Notes under the pieces: generated by a model
Seen by the model: only the letters and a program-made list of their open reading frames with translations
Told to the model about the DNA's origin: nothing
Database searches by the model: none
Translations under genes and position numbers: made by a program
NCBI GenBank assembly: GCA_963576565.1
Contig: OY755048.1
Span: forward strand, 5,356,220-5,420,219
Length of the DNA stretch: 64,000 nt
Reading direction: 5' to 3'
Source of the DNA: Aspidapion aeneum
Lineage: Eukaryota > Arthropoda > Insecta > Coleoptera > Brentidae
Part shown: piece by piece, positions 45,632 to 58,059 of the stretch
Layout of the letters: each line of letters opens with the position of its first letter
Position numbering within the stretch: the first letter of the stretch is position 1

Positions 45632-46940
45632 TTTCTCAACAAATACTCGGATTATTATCATTGAGTATTGACTAAAAGAAATTCTCAACAATAAAAAATT
45701 ATTTTATTTTGAGGAATTCTAAACAAAATTTTTAATTATTTTTAGCATTCACACCGAACCTATTTACCTGCCCCCACGCACATTGTGGCCTTTTTATGAT
45801 CTAGGAGGATCTAGTAGTAGTTTTGTTTGTTATTTTATATAAAGTATTTTTAGAAATATAGTATAGCAATCTTTATATACTGGGTGCTTCATTAAGTGTG
45901 CACCATGGCTAATTTATTATTTAAGTGAATGAAACAAACTGTTCAATTCTTAAAAAATAAACTTTGTTCCTATTATGTTTCATTATTAGATAAAATAAAA
46001 AATACTTCTTTTTTTAAGATTGCACCATTGCTAACTTATGATTTTAATAAGGGAAACATAATATTTAAAAAAACTATATTACCTAAACCCATTTATTTTT
46101 CTTATTAAGTAAAAATTAATATTTATATAGGGGGTTTCATTAAATCGGCACCCTTGCTTACTTATGATTTAAGTAAAGAAAATATTTTTATTAAAAAAAT
46201 AAACTTTGTTACCTAAACCTATTGCTTTTTGTTAATAAATAGAAATAAATATTAATTCTTTATACAGGGTGTTTCATTAAGTCTGCGCCATTGCTAACTC
46301 TTTTGTTATTGGATTTACTAATAGGGTGGTTTTCTCAATAATAAAAAATTATTTTATTTTGGGGAATTCTAAACAAAATTTTTAATTATTTTTAGCATTC
46401 ACACCGAACCTATTTACCTGCCCCCATGCACATTGTGGTCCTTTTATGATCTAGGAGGATTTAATTAAAACAATGACAAGAATATATTTTTATTTCGTTT
46501 ATAGGTTAGGAACAGTTTTGTTTGTTATTTTATATTAAGTATTTTTTAGAAATATAGTATAGCAATCTTTATATACTGGGTGTTTCATTAAGTGTGCACC
46601 ATGGCTAATTTATTATTTAAGTGAAGGAAACAAACTGTTCTTTTCTTAAAAAATAAACTTTGTTCCTATTATGTTTCGTTATTAGATAAAATAAAAAATA
46701 CTTCTATATAGAAGGGCTTTTTTATTAAGTAAAAATAAATATTTATACAGGGGGTTTCATTAAATCCGCACCCTTGCTTACTTATGATTTAAGTAAAGAA
46801 AATATTATTATTAAAAAAATAAACTTTCCTACCTAAACCAATTGCTTTTTGTTATTAAATAGAAATAAATATTAATTCTTTATACAGGGTATTTCATTAA
46901 ATCTGCACCATTGCTAACTCTTTTGTTATTGGATTTACTA
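45632..46940. repeat. Direct ~690-bp duplication with internal ~125-bp repeats
   Basis: The block AGGGTGGTTT(T)CTCAA ... CATTCACACCGAACCTATTT, CTGCCCCCA(C/T)GCACATTGTGG, ATGATCTAGGAGGATT occurs at about 45632 and again at 46324. Inside each half the phrase TATACAGGGTGTTTCATTAA followed by a GCACCATTGCTAAC-like unit recurs every ~125 bp (45881, 46126, 46260, 46573, 46745, 46882). The family is unrecognised. Confidence 0.75.
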
Positions 46941-46944
46941 GATT

Positions 46945-47355
46945 GGTTAGATTAGCAAACAAGTAGTATTCTTCTCGCTGATTAGGACGATTCAAATAGA
47001 AGAACAAACAAAAACGGGATATTTATTTATTTCTTGACCTAAAGCAATGATTTCGTTGGGAAGTTTGTTTTTGTATTTGTTTGTCTGTCTGTCTGTAAAT
47101 AAATTAGGGTTAGAGTGGCTCACAACGTATTTTTATGGACAAGCATGGTGCAAAATTTAAAACTGGTAAGAGAAGTAAAATACTTTAACGACGTTTGTAA
47201 CTAAATCCAGGGACTAATAGGCAAAAAAAGGCAAAAGTTTTTTAAATGTCCTTTTAGTAGAAACTTAGAGTAATAAAATATAAAGACAACTCATCAGCCG
47301 GGGCCCTATGTAAATTTCTCTATTGTTGGCGGTCATTCTTTAAATCTTAGAACTT
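46945..47355. other. Intronic stretch, short CTGT remnant
   Basis: TTTGTCTGTCTGTCTGTAAAT at 47081-47098 is a short CTGT tract without the flanking HINE-like blocks. Nothing else was recognised. Confidence 0.4.
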
Positions 47356-50300
47356 CCCAAATAACATTTCTTTATTTATAGCAGAAGCTAAAAGGTTGCC
47401 AGCGCCTTTCCTTAAAACCATTTGTTTGAATGTTTGGTCGCTAGCACGTTCCCATTACCCTTATATACCCCTTAGACCTCCTAAATGGGACTCCCCAATT
47501 GGTGGTGGCAACCTATGTATTAAACTCACTATAAAACCATAAGAAATAAACTCCAGCTTCGCCCTCTAGCGGTTCCATCAGTATAGAACCTTTTAGAGCC
47601 TAAAGCTATTATGCCAGGTTCTAAAAGCAACTCAGAAACGTCCTCTATCCTATTATAAAACTAGATTTGGTAATTTGGTATCCTGGCGATTCTGTTGAAT
47701 ACCATAATACCTTTAGAGTAAAGAAGTTTTCCTATAAAAGCTATGGCGATATTTTAGATTCACAATGGCTATATAAAATAATTTAGGTCACAAAATTGCC
47801 AAAAATGTCAGAGTCCCAAAATTATTTTATCACGTAAAAATATACCGAGTTTGTCGTTTTGTTGATGATCAAATTGCCTGCCAGATTTATTTTTCTGATA
47901 AAATCGTATCTAAAAAGCTCTCAAAACAAGCGCGCCAGCTCAAGAATGCGTTTTAATAGTTTTTTGATAACAAAATAACAAATACTTAAAATAAAAAAAA
48001 ATCATTTACACTATTCACCATTAAAAAAGTCTGTTTGGTTTACATAAATCAAAATTAAAGTAAAATTATTGTTAAAAAACACTGCTAAAACGACTAGATA
48101 AATATTTTCTCTTTACAATACTATTGTGTAGTATCATCTGAAACGCAAAGATATATAAAAAATTTTGAAATCGGAGCAACTTTTTTTTTATCGAAACAAT
48201 TAGGATCACCATAGCTTACACTACTATTGTGTAGTATCATATGAAACGCAAAGATATATAAAAATTTTTGAAATCGGAGCAACTTTTTTTTTATCGAAAA
48301 AATTAGGATCACCATAGCTTACACTACTATTGTGTAGTATCATCTGAAACGCAAAGATATATAAAAAATTTTGAAATCGGAGCAACTTTTTTTTATCGAA
48401 AAAATTAGCTTACACTACTATTGTGTAGTATCATCTGAAACGCAAAGATATATAAATTTTTTTTAAATCGGAGCAACTTTTTTTTATCGAAAAAATTAAG
48501 ATCACCATAGCTTACACTACTATTGTGTAGTATCATCTGAAACGCAAAGATATATAAAAATTTTTGAAATCGGAGCAACTTTTTTTTATCGAAAAAATTA
48601 GGATCACCATAGCTTACACTACTATTGTGTAGTATCATCTGAAACGCAAAGATATATAAAAATTTTTGAAATCGGAGCAACTTTTTTTTTATCGAAAAAA
48701 TTAGCTTACACTACTATTGTGTAGTATCATCTGAAACGCAAAGATATATAAAAAATTTTGAAATCGGAGCAACTTTTTTTTTATCGAAACAATTAGGATC
48801 ACCATAGCTTACACTACTATTGTGTAGTATCATCTGAAACGCAAAGATATATAAAAATTTTTGAAATCGGAGCAACTTTTTTTTTATCGAAAAAATTAGG
48901 ATCACCATAGCTTACACTACTATTGTGTAGTATCATCTGAAACGCAAAGATATATAAAAAATTTTGAAATCGGAACAACTTTTTTTTATCGAAAAAATTA
49001 GCTTACACTACTATTGTGTAGTATCATCTGAAACGCAAAGATATATAATTTTTTTTTAAATCGGAGCAACTTTTTTTTATCGAAAAAATTAAGATCACCA
49101 TAGCTTACACTACTATTGTGTAGTATCATCTGAAACGCAAAGATATATAAAAAATTTTGAAATCGGAGCAACTTTTTTTTATCGAAAAAATTAGGATCAC
49201 CATAGCTTACACTACTATTGTGTAGTATCATCTGAAACGCAAAGATATATAAAAATTTTTGAAATCGGAGCAACTTTTTTTTTATCGAAAAAATTAGCTT
49301 ACACTACTATTGTATAGTATCATCTGAAACGCAAAGATATATAAAAATTTTTGAAATCGGAGCAACTTTTTTTTTATCGAAAAAATTAGCTTACACTACT
49401 ATTGTGTAGTATCATCTGAAACGCAAAGATATATAAAAATTTTTGAAATCGGAGCAACTTTTTTTTTATCGAAAAAATTAGCTTACACTACTATTGTGTA
49501 GTATCATCTGAAACGCAAAGATATATAAAAAATTTTGAAATCTGAGCAACTTTTTTTTTATCGAAAAAATTAGCTTACACTACTATTGTGTAGTATCATC
49601 TGAAACGCAAAGATATATAAAAAATTTTGAAATCGGAGCAACTTTTTTTTATCGAAAAAATTAGGATCACCATAGCTTACACTACTATTGTGTAGTATCA
49701 TCTGAAACGCAAAGATATATAAACATTTTTGAAATCGGAGCAACTTTTTTTTATCGAAAAAATTAGGATCACCATAGCTTACACTACTATTGTGTAGTAT
49801 CATCTGAAACGCAAAGATATATAAAAATTTTTGAAATCGGAGCAACTTTTTTTTTATCGAAAAAATTAGCTTACACTACTATTGTATAGTATCATCTGAA
49901 ACGCAAAGATATATAAAAATTTTTGAAATCGGAGCAACTTTTTTTTTATCGAAAAAATTAGCTTACACTACTATTGTGTAGTATCATCTGAAACGCAAAG
50001 ATATATACAAATTTTTGAAATCGGAGCAACTTTTTTTTTATCGAAAAAATTAGCTTACACTACTATTGTGTAGTATCATCTGAATCGCAAAGATATATAA
50101 AAATTTTTGAAATCTGAGCAACTTTTTTTTTATCGAAAAAATTAGCTTACACTACTATTGTGTAGTATCATCTGAAACGCAAAGATATATAAAAATTTTT
50201 GAAATCGGAGCAACTTTTTTTTTATCGAAAAAATTAGCTTACACTACTATTGTGTAGTATCATCTGAAACGCAAAGATATATAAAAAATTTTTAAATCGG

Positions 50301-53300
50301 AGCAACTTTTTTTTTATCGAAAAAATTAGGATCACCATAGCTTACACTACTATTGTGTAGTATCATCTGAAACGCAAACATATATAAAAATTTTTGAAAT
50401 CGGAGCAACTTTTTTTTTTATCGAAAAAATTAGCTTACACTACTATTGTATAGTATCATCTGAAAAGCAAAGATATATACAAATTTTTGAAATCGGAGCA
50501 ACTTTTTTTTTATCGAAAAAATTAGCTTACACTACTATTGTGTAGTATCATCTGAAACGCAAAGATATATAAAAATTTTTGAAATCTGAGCAACTTTTTT
50601 TTTTATCGAAAAAATTAGCTTACACTACTATTGTGTAGTATCATCTGAAACGCAAAGATATATAAAAATTTTTGAAATCGGAGCAACTTTTTTTTATCGA
50701 AAAAATTAGGATCACCATAGCTTACACTACTATTGTGTAGTATCATCTGAAACGCAAAGATATATAAAAATTTTTGAAATCGGAGCAACTTTTTTTTTAT
50801 CGAAAAAATTAGCTTACACTACTATTGTGTAGTATCATCTGAAACGCAAAGATATATAAAAAATTTTTAAATCGGAGCAACTTTTTTTTAATCGAAAAAA
50901 TTAGGATCACCATAGCTTACACTACTATTGTGTAGTATCATCTGAAACGCAAACATATATAAAAATTTTTGAAATCGGAGCAACTTTTTTTTTTATCGAA
51001 AAAATTAGCTTACACTACTATTGTATAGTATCATCTGAAAAGCAAAGATATATAAAAATTTTTGAAATCGGAGCAACTTTTTTTTTATCGAAAAAATTAG
51101 CTTACACTACTATTGTGTAGTATCATCTGAAACGCAAAGATATATAAAAAATTTTGAAATCGGAGCAACTTTTTTTTTATCGAAAAAATTAGGATCACCA
51201 TAGCTTACACTACTATTGTGTAGTATCATCTGAAACGCAAAGATATATAAAAAATTTTGAAATCGGAGCAACTTTTTTTTTAGCGAAAAAATTAGCTTAC
51301 ACTACTATTGTGTAGTATCATCTGAAACGCAAAGATATATAAAAATTTTTGAAATCGGAGCAACTTTTTTTTTATTGAAAAAATTAGCTTACACTACTAT
51401 TGTGTAGTATCATCTGAAACGCAAAGATATATAAAAATTTTTGAAATCGGAGCAACTTTTTTTTTATCGAAAAAATTAGCTTACACTACTATTGTATAGT
51501 ATCATCTGAAACGCAAAGATATATAAAATTTTTTGAAATCGGAGCAACTTTTTTTTATCAAAAAAATTAGGATCACCATAGCTTACACTACTATTGTGTA
51601 GTATCATCTGAAACGCAAAGATATATAAAAAATTTGGAAATCGGAGCAACTTTTTTTTTATCGAAAAAATTAGCTTACACTACTATTGTGTAGTATCATC
51701 TGAAACGCAAAGATATATAAAAATTTTGAAATCTGAGCAACTTTTTTTTTATCGAAAAAATTAGCTTACACTACTATTGTGTAGTATCATCTGAAACGCA
51801 AAGATATATAAAAATTTTTGAAATCGGAGCAACTTTTTTTTTATCGAAAAAATTAGCTTACACTACTATTGTGTAGTATCATCTGAAACGCAAAGATATA
51901 TAAAAAATTTTGAAATCGGAGCAACTTTTTTTTTATCGAAAAAATTAGCTTACACTACTATTGTGTAGTATCATCTGAAACGCAAAGATATATAAAAATT
52001 TTTGAAATCGGAGCAACTTTTTTTTTATCGAAAATATTAGCTTACACTACTATTGTGTAGTATCATCTGAAACGCAAAGATATATAAAAAATTTTGAAAT
52101 CGGAGCAACTTTTTTTTTATCGAAAAAATTAGCTTACACTACTATTGTGTAGTATCATCTGAAACGCAAAGATATATAAATTTTTTTTAAATCGGAGCAA
52201 CTTTTTTTTTATCGAAAAAATTAGCTTACACTACTATTGTGTAGTATCATCTGAAACGCAAAGATATATAAAAAATTTTGAAATCGGAGCAACTTTTTTT
52301 TTATCGAAAAAATTAGCTTACACTACTATTGTGTAGTATCATCTGAAACGCAAAGATATATAAAAAATTTTTAAATCGGAGCAACTTTTTTTTTATCGAA
52401 AAAATTAGGATCACCATAGCTTACACTACTATTGTGTAGTATCATCTGAAACGCAAACATATATAAAAATTTTTGAAATCGGAGCAACTTTTTTTTTTAT
52501 CGAAAAAATTAGCTTACACTACTATTGTGTAGTATCATCTGAAAAGCAAAGATATATAAAAATTTTTGAAATCGGAGCAACTTTTTTTTTATCGAAAAAA
52601 TTAGGATCACCATAGCTTACACTACTATTGTGTAGTATCATCTGAAACGCAAAGATATATAAAAATTTTTGAAATCGGAGCAACTTTTTTTTTATCGAAA
52701 AAATTAGCTTACACTACTATTGTGTAGTATCATCTGAAACGCAAAGATATATACATTTTTTTTAAATCGGAGCAACTTTTTTTTTATCGAAAAAATTAGC
52801 TTACACTACTATTGTGTAGTATCATTTGAAACGCAAAGATATATAAAATTTTTTGAAATCGGAGCAACTTTTTTTTATCAAAAAAATTAGGATCACCATA
52901 GCTTACACTACTATTGTGTAGTATCATCTGAAACGCAAAGATATATAAAAATTTTTGAAATCGGAGCAACTTTTTTTTATCGAAAAAATTAGCTTACACT
53001 ACTATTGTGTAGTATCATCTGAAACGCAAAGATATATAAAAAATTTGGAAATCGGAGAAACTTTTTTTTTATCGAAAAAATTAGCTTACACTACTATTGT
53101 GTAGTATCATCTGAAACGCAAAGATATATAAAAAATTTTGAAATCGGAGCAACTTTTTTTACAATATTTTTTAAATAAATTTATATACGCCATTATGGTT
53201 TTATAGTGGTCACTTGGTTTTATTTGTTACTGTATCGCAACAAGGATTTTTGAGTGCCCTTATGAAACCAACAAAAAAGAACAATGTAAACATAGTCAAC

Positions 53301-54281
53301 ATAACCTCACTTAAATTTTTTGTATTTGTTTATAAAGTAATTAAAAGCGTATAATTCAACACTTTTAAATGTTTTTTATTGTGCAATTTCGACACAATCG
53401 AGAGGGCCAGTGTAAAGATATTCGTTGTGCCTGCAGATTGGAGGGCAACCTCTTATATTGGCCGTCTAAACAGGCCTTATCTAGGCCTGGGTGTCCTACC
53501 CAGGAGGACGGAAACTCAACAATTATTAATTATTGGGCTTTAAATAATCAATCTTGCAATAGGTAGGTACCAATCTGTATCTAGGCATATCTATTATTTT
53601 TACAAGAAATACCTAAAAAAATAAAAGACGAAAGTATTTACTTACTTCTGTTAGAAGGAAACAAGGTTTTATATGGCAGCCTATTTAAATAATATTTAAT
53701 ATACAGCTATGGGTAACTATATAAATACAAAAGAATTAAGTTAACCTTTAAGCCTTCCTATAAAACCTTTTTAAAATGCCTAAAAGTAATGGCAAAAACC
53801 AAAAGTCTAAAGTTTATATTTACCACTTTTAAAAACCTTAAGGAAACTAGGTTCTATATGGCCGCCTATCTAATCATATTTACTTTTAAACTACTGGTAA
53901 CTATAAAAACAAAAGAATATAAGATAACCTTTTAGCTCTATTATAAAACACTTTTGTGATGACCTAAAGTAATGAAAAAAACTAAATGACCAAAGTTTAT
54001 ATTTATTTCTTTTTAAAAACTTTAGGTAAAATGGTTTTCCAAGACCATCTTTATAAATCAGAAATTAATAAAACCAAAAGTATCTAAAAAGAGCAGAAGG
54101 AATATCAGTTTTATTATACTCCCTTTATAAATCACTTTTTGGTTGTATAACACCCCTTTAGGTAATTGGCTATATAAATTACCTTTATGTAGTAAATTGA
54201 TCCTAAAACCCATAACAGCACCCTCTAAATAACCTTGGAACCAAATTGATAAAACCTTGAGTGGTAATAATGTTACTTGGG
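47356..54281. mobile_element. Possible large TIR element enclosing the satellite array
   Basis: CCCAAATAACATT at 47356 is inverted as AATGTTACTTGGG ending at 54281 (12 of 13 positions). Internal phrases are also inverted (CACTATAAAACCATAAG near 47528 against TTATGGTTTTATAGTG near 53193). The right flank contains ~180-bp direct repeats starting near 53651 and 53835 (GGTT(T/C)TATATGGC(A/C)GCCTAT). If real, the satellite array sits inside this element. The evidence is weak beyond the ends. Confidence 0.3.
48111..53160 (-). repeat. Satellite array derived from the HINE-like element's 5' end
   Basis: Fifty-three tandem monomers by hand count, of two length classes (about 92 and 103 bp). The longer has an extra GGATCACCATA. 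Read on the minus strand, each monomer is AGTAGTGTAAGC, TATGGTGATCCTAATTTTTT, CGA-T/A run-GTTGCTCCGATTTC, ATATATCTTTGCGTTTCAGA and TGATACTACACAAT. The first ~93 bp correspond to the 5' segment of HINE-like copies A-D, from the hairpin's second arm through TTTCAGATGAT. The last ~10 bp (ACTACACAAT) replace the element's next sequence and restore a small hairpin. Monomers are mostly >90% identical. Short open frames inside are spurious. Confidence 0.95.
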
Positions 54282-54650
54282 TTAAACAGCCCCGATGACG
54301 GCAACACGGCCGCGTCGCGCGAATTTTCTTGTAAAAACCAAACTGGGCTGAATTTTCACAATATTGTCACAAACATAACACTTCTTGTTTATTTTTACCT
54401 CCAAATATGTTCTTTTTTGTAAAAATAAAATCCAACACACAGTAAAAACCGCAACAATTCAAAACAGCGACTCCGACGGACAATGCAACATTGTATTTAT
54501 AACAAACACATGATACGATCAGTGTCGACCAAAAAACTCAGGGGACCCTGGGCTAACCGTTCGTTACTTGGGACCCACCTAATTAAACTTCTTGTCATTT
54601 TATAACTGAAAAAATATGTTATATTTGTTTGTTTATAACATTGTTTAAAA
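53170..54650. other. Intronic stretch right of the satellite
   Basis: AT-rich DNA with two or three diverged ~180-bp direct repeats between 53651 and 54050 and no supported gene. A 65-codon frame at 53369-53566 has no recognisable features. Confidence 0.4.
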
Positions 54651-54659
54651 TATTTCTAG

Positions 54660-56720
54660 TACTTTACTAGTTTATAATGGGACAATAATATACACCATTT
54701 TTTTAAATAAAAAAATAAAATAATAAAATGGCGAAGTCAAAATGGTGGATTCTCTTAGTAATAGACAGATTTTTCTCAAACTTAAAACTTGCCGGTGCTT
54801 AAGGTCACTAAATATAGTTTTTTACTCAAATTTAAAAAAATCAAAAGAGCGGAACGAAAATGGCGGAGTCTCTTATTTATTAGCCGATTTGGCGCAAACT
54901 TGAAACTTCGTGTTGCTTAAAGTCGCTTAATACAATTTGAGACTCAAATTAAAAAAAAATGGCCGAATCAAAAAGGCGGACTTTTACATTTATGAACGGA
55001 TATGTATAAAATTCGGAACTTTGGGGTATTTTGAGATGCTGACTATGATTTTTAACTCCAACTGCAACAAAATTAAAAATGGCGGATCCAAAATGGTGAA
55101 CATTCCCATTGATTAACCGATATGAGTCAAATTCGGGACTTTGGGGTGTTTCAGATCACGGAAAATGATTTTGAACATATAGTTTAAAAAATGAAAATGG
55201 CCGATTCAAAATGACTCCCTTATTTATGAACCACTTTGCCTTAAACTTGAAACTACGCAGTGTTAAAGGTCACGCAATAGAATTTTTTAACTCAAATTAA
55301 AAATTTTCAAAATGCCGGACTATTTATGAACCAACATGTAGCAAAATCGAAACTTTGGGGTGTTTCAGGTCGCTGTATATGATTTTTAATTTTACCGTTA
55401 AAAATTCAAAATGACGAATCCAAAATGGCGGCCTCTCTTATCTATAAACCGATTTTCCCAAAATTTAAAATTTAACGTTACTTAATACATTCTTTGAATA
55501 AAAATTTTAAGAAATCAAAATTGCGGATACAAAATAGCTGACTGTATTATTTATGACCCTATATATATATAAAATTCGGAACATTGGCGTGTTTTAGGAT
55601 GGTGATTATAATTTTTAATCCAAACTAAAAAATTCAACATTGCGGAACCAAATGACCGACTTTCTTATTTATAAATTGATTTGCCTCAAACTTGAAACTT
55701 CATAGTATTTGGGATCATTCAATGCGATTATTGACTCAAACTTGAAAAAATCAAAATGGTGGACTTTACTATTTATGAATCGATATAAAAAAATTCGTGT
55801 GTTAGGTCACTCTATATGATTTTTAACGCAATCCTAAAAATTTTAAAATGACGGACGTTTTCATTTATAAACCGATTTACCTCAAACTTGAACCCTTGCT
55901 GTGCGAAAGTCCCAACATTTCGAGAGGCAGCAAAAAACAAACTAATTTTTAGAAGTCGTTCAATTTTTGAAATTTAGTACTTAAGGCAGGTAAGATGTGG
56001 AAATTTTCTAAAATTTGGTAATTCTTGTGAAAAAAAATAAGAAGTTGTCCCGCAAATAAATTATGTAACAAATTGTAATTAATGTATTTACCACTTTCTT
56101 AGACAACAACGAAAACTTTTTTGAAGGTATTAATCTTCTAAATGAAGTTACTTATTTTTCTGTGGCAGCCATAGCATTATAGCCGTAAGGTAACAGCTAA
56201 TTAGTAGTTAAGTGACCTTAAGCACCGCAAAGTTTCAAGTTTCAGTAAAATCGGTTTATAAATAAAAATCTTATAAATTATTACGGTTTCAGTTCAAAAT
56301 CATATTTAGCAACCCAAAACACCTAAAAGTTCCGAATTTAATTCATATCCGTTAATAAATCATTTTGATTTTTTCAAGTTTGATTCAAATACTGTATTAA
56401 GTGCCCCTAAGAACCGTGAAGTTTCAATTTTAACGCAAAACGTTTTAAAAATTAGACAGTACGCCATTTTGGATTTGTTAATTTTTTTTAGTTTGGATTA
56501 AAAATCGTATTTAGCATCCTAAAACACTAACTTATATGAATTGTATTTTTATAAATTTTTTGCCATCTTTAAGTCGCCATTTTGATTTTTTAAAATTTAT
56601 ATCAAAGATTGTTCTAAGTAATTTTCTCAAATTTGAGACTAAAATTGTGTTGAGAAAACCTTAAGCACCACGAAATTTCAAGTGTAAACAAATCGGTTAA
56701 TAAAAGTTAGAAAGTCATTG
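54660..56720. repeat. Foldback repeat built of ~113-bp monomers
   Basis: From 54660 to about 55900 there are roughly 11 diverged direct monomers, each with a form of AAAATGGCGGA, TTATTTATGAACCGAT, CTTGAAACTT or GGAACTTTGGGGTGTTT, then GGTCRC and ATTTTTRACTCAAA. From about 56200 to 56720 the same phrases appear inverted (CCTTAAGCACCGCAAAGTTTC, ACACCTAAAAGTTCCGAATT). Marker positions (54787, 54903, 55020, 55137, 55240, 55350, 55470, 55578, 55692) give the period. The same family flanks the RTE-like copy at 2430-4390. Confidence 0.75.
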
Positions 56721-57559
56721 TGGATCCGGCATTTTATTTTATTTTCCAATGACAAAAAATGCGGAATTGTATTGTTACCACAGAAAAACTACAAAACTAC
56801 CAAATTAAAACAATCTTATGAAATTTTCGTTTGGATGGTTAATAGTGCTTCAACCCTTCAAACAGAAAAGCAGCGTTTTAAAATAATAAAATAGAATACC
56901 CTTAATACCGGTTAAACTGTTGGAACAATGACTAATAGTTAATCGTCCACTACAATAGGAAACATGATTCCCTGTTTCCCTGGCGATATAGCCCAAGTAG
57001 CTCAAATGCAACCCGGCCCTGCTAACACGAAATCCGTAATATGATGCCATACACCTGTTGCCACGTCTTAAAAAAATTGTGGGAAAAGGGATCGTTCATA
57101 AATTACGCTGCTTAAATGAGCTTTTTCGCAGGACGTAATAAGAAATACACAGCATAAAACGACGCGGCGCGGGCTAATAAGCACAGGACAAATTATCGCA
57201 CGGTTTGAATAGCCTAACCAACTCAAAGCACTATATATTTTGATAAGGTCAGAACTTAAACCTTACCTATTATTTATAAAATTTTACAGAGGCAGAGGAG
57301 GCGGCAACAGTGGAAAAGCTACATTGTTTAACAACAAATGAATGAATGACCGCCGAAAACGGGGCTACGAGTTCTCTTTATATTTTATTACTCTAAGAGT
57401 AAAAATCATGATCATTATTTTCATAATTATTTGACGGCCATATACGACCATATATATACGACCATAAAAATGAACTATACATACGTTACCTTAATTATTA
57501 GACTTCACCACTGCACCACAAACTGTTTAAAAAGATTTATTAGTGTGAAATGGCAAAAT

Positions 57560-57646
57560 ATTGTCTTTATTTATTTTAAAACACGACGTTTCGGTTAGTA
57601 AGTATCTCTAACCGAAACGTCGTGTTTTAAAATAAATAAAGACAAT
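57560..57646. repeat. Perfect 39-bp inverted repeat, 9-nt loop
   Basis: The arms 57560-57598 and 57608-57646 are exact reverse complements. They contain AACACGACGTTTCGGTTAG / CTAACCGAAACGTCGTGTT and end in AATAAATAAAGACAAT. The loop is TAAGTATCT. The CCGAAACGTC motif followed by an AAATAAATAAAG tail is reminiscent of the termini of Penelope-like elements. The full hammerhead core is not present. Confidence 0.85.
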
Positions 57647-58059
57647 GGAAGTCCGAAATTTTATTTCTAGTAAAAAAAGGTCTGTTCAAAAAAAAAGCTA
57701 TAAATATTTTTATCGGACTTAGCTTATCTTTTTCTTGAATCTAATTTTTTTATGAAAAATTAGTCTTTTTCAGGTATTTGACCTTTAAGGTGCGGTATTA
57801 TTTGTTTAAAGTTCTTTAAAAGATAGATTAATTAAATCCCCCTAGACTAACACATGGCATCAATGTGCCACGGTGCTCTCCAGGGTTCACCACTTTAGTA
57901 TACACAAAATTAGAGTAGAAAAGGGTTTATTATTTTATAGCCTGTTATTGGTGGACTACTTTTGTTTAGTAATATACTACGCCCACTTGCTTTCATTATT
58001 TTTCGTAGGAATGCTAATAGTTGTCTCTTGCATTAAGCCAGAATGCTGCATTGCCAAAC

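Noticed and set aside
48111..53160. Resemblance to a CRISPR array or to tandem genes (repeated 64-91-codon frames reading [20 protein letters not shown])
   Set aside because: There are no unique spacers. The units are head-to-tail satellite monomers of transposon origin and the frames are by-products of monomer length.
57560..57646. Hammerhead ribozyme in the hairpin with CCGAAACGTC
   Set aside because: The GAAAC and GTC parts are present but the CTGATGA part of the core and a proper stem II are absent.
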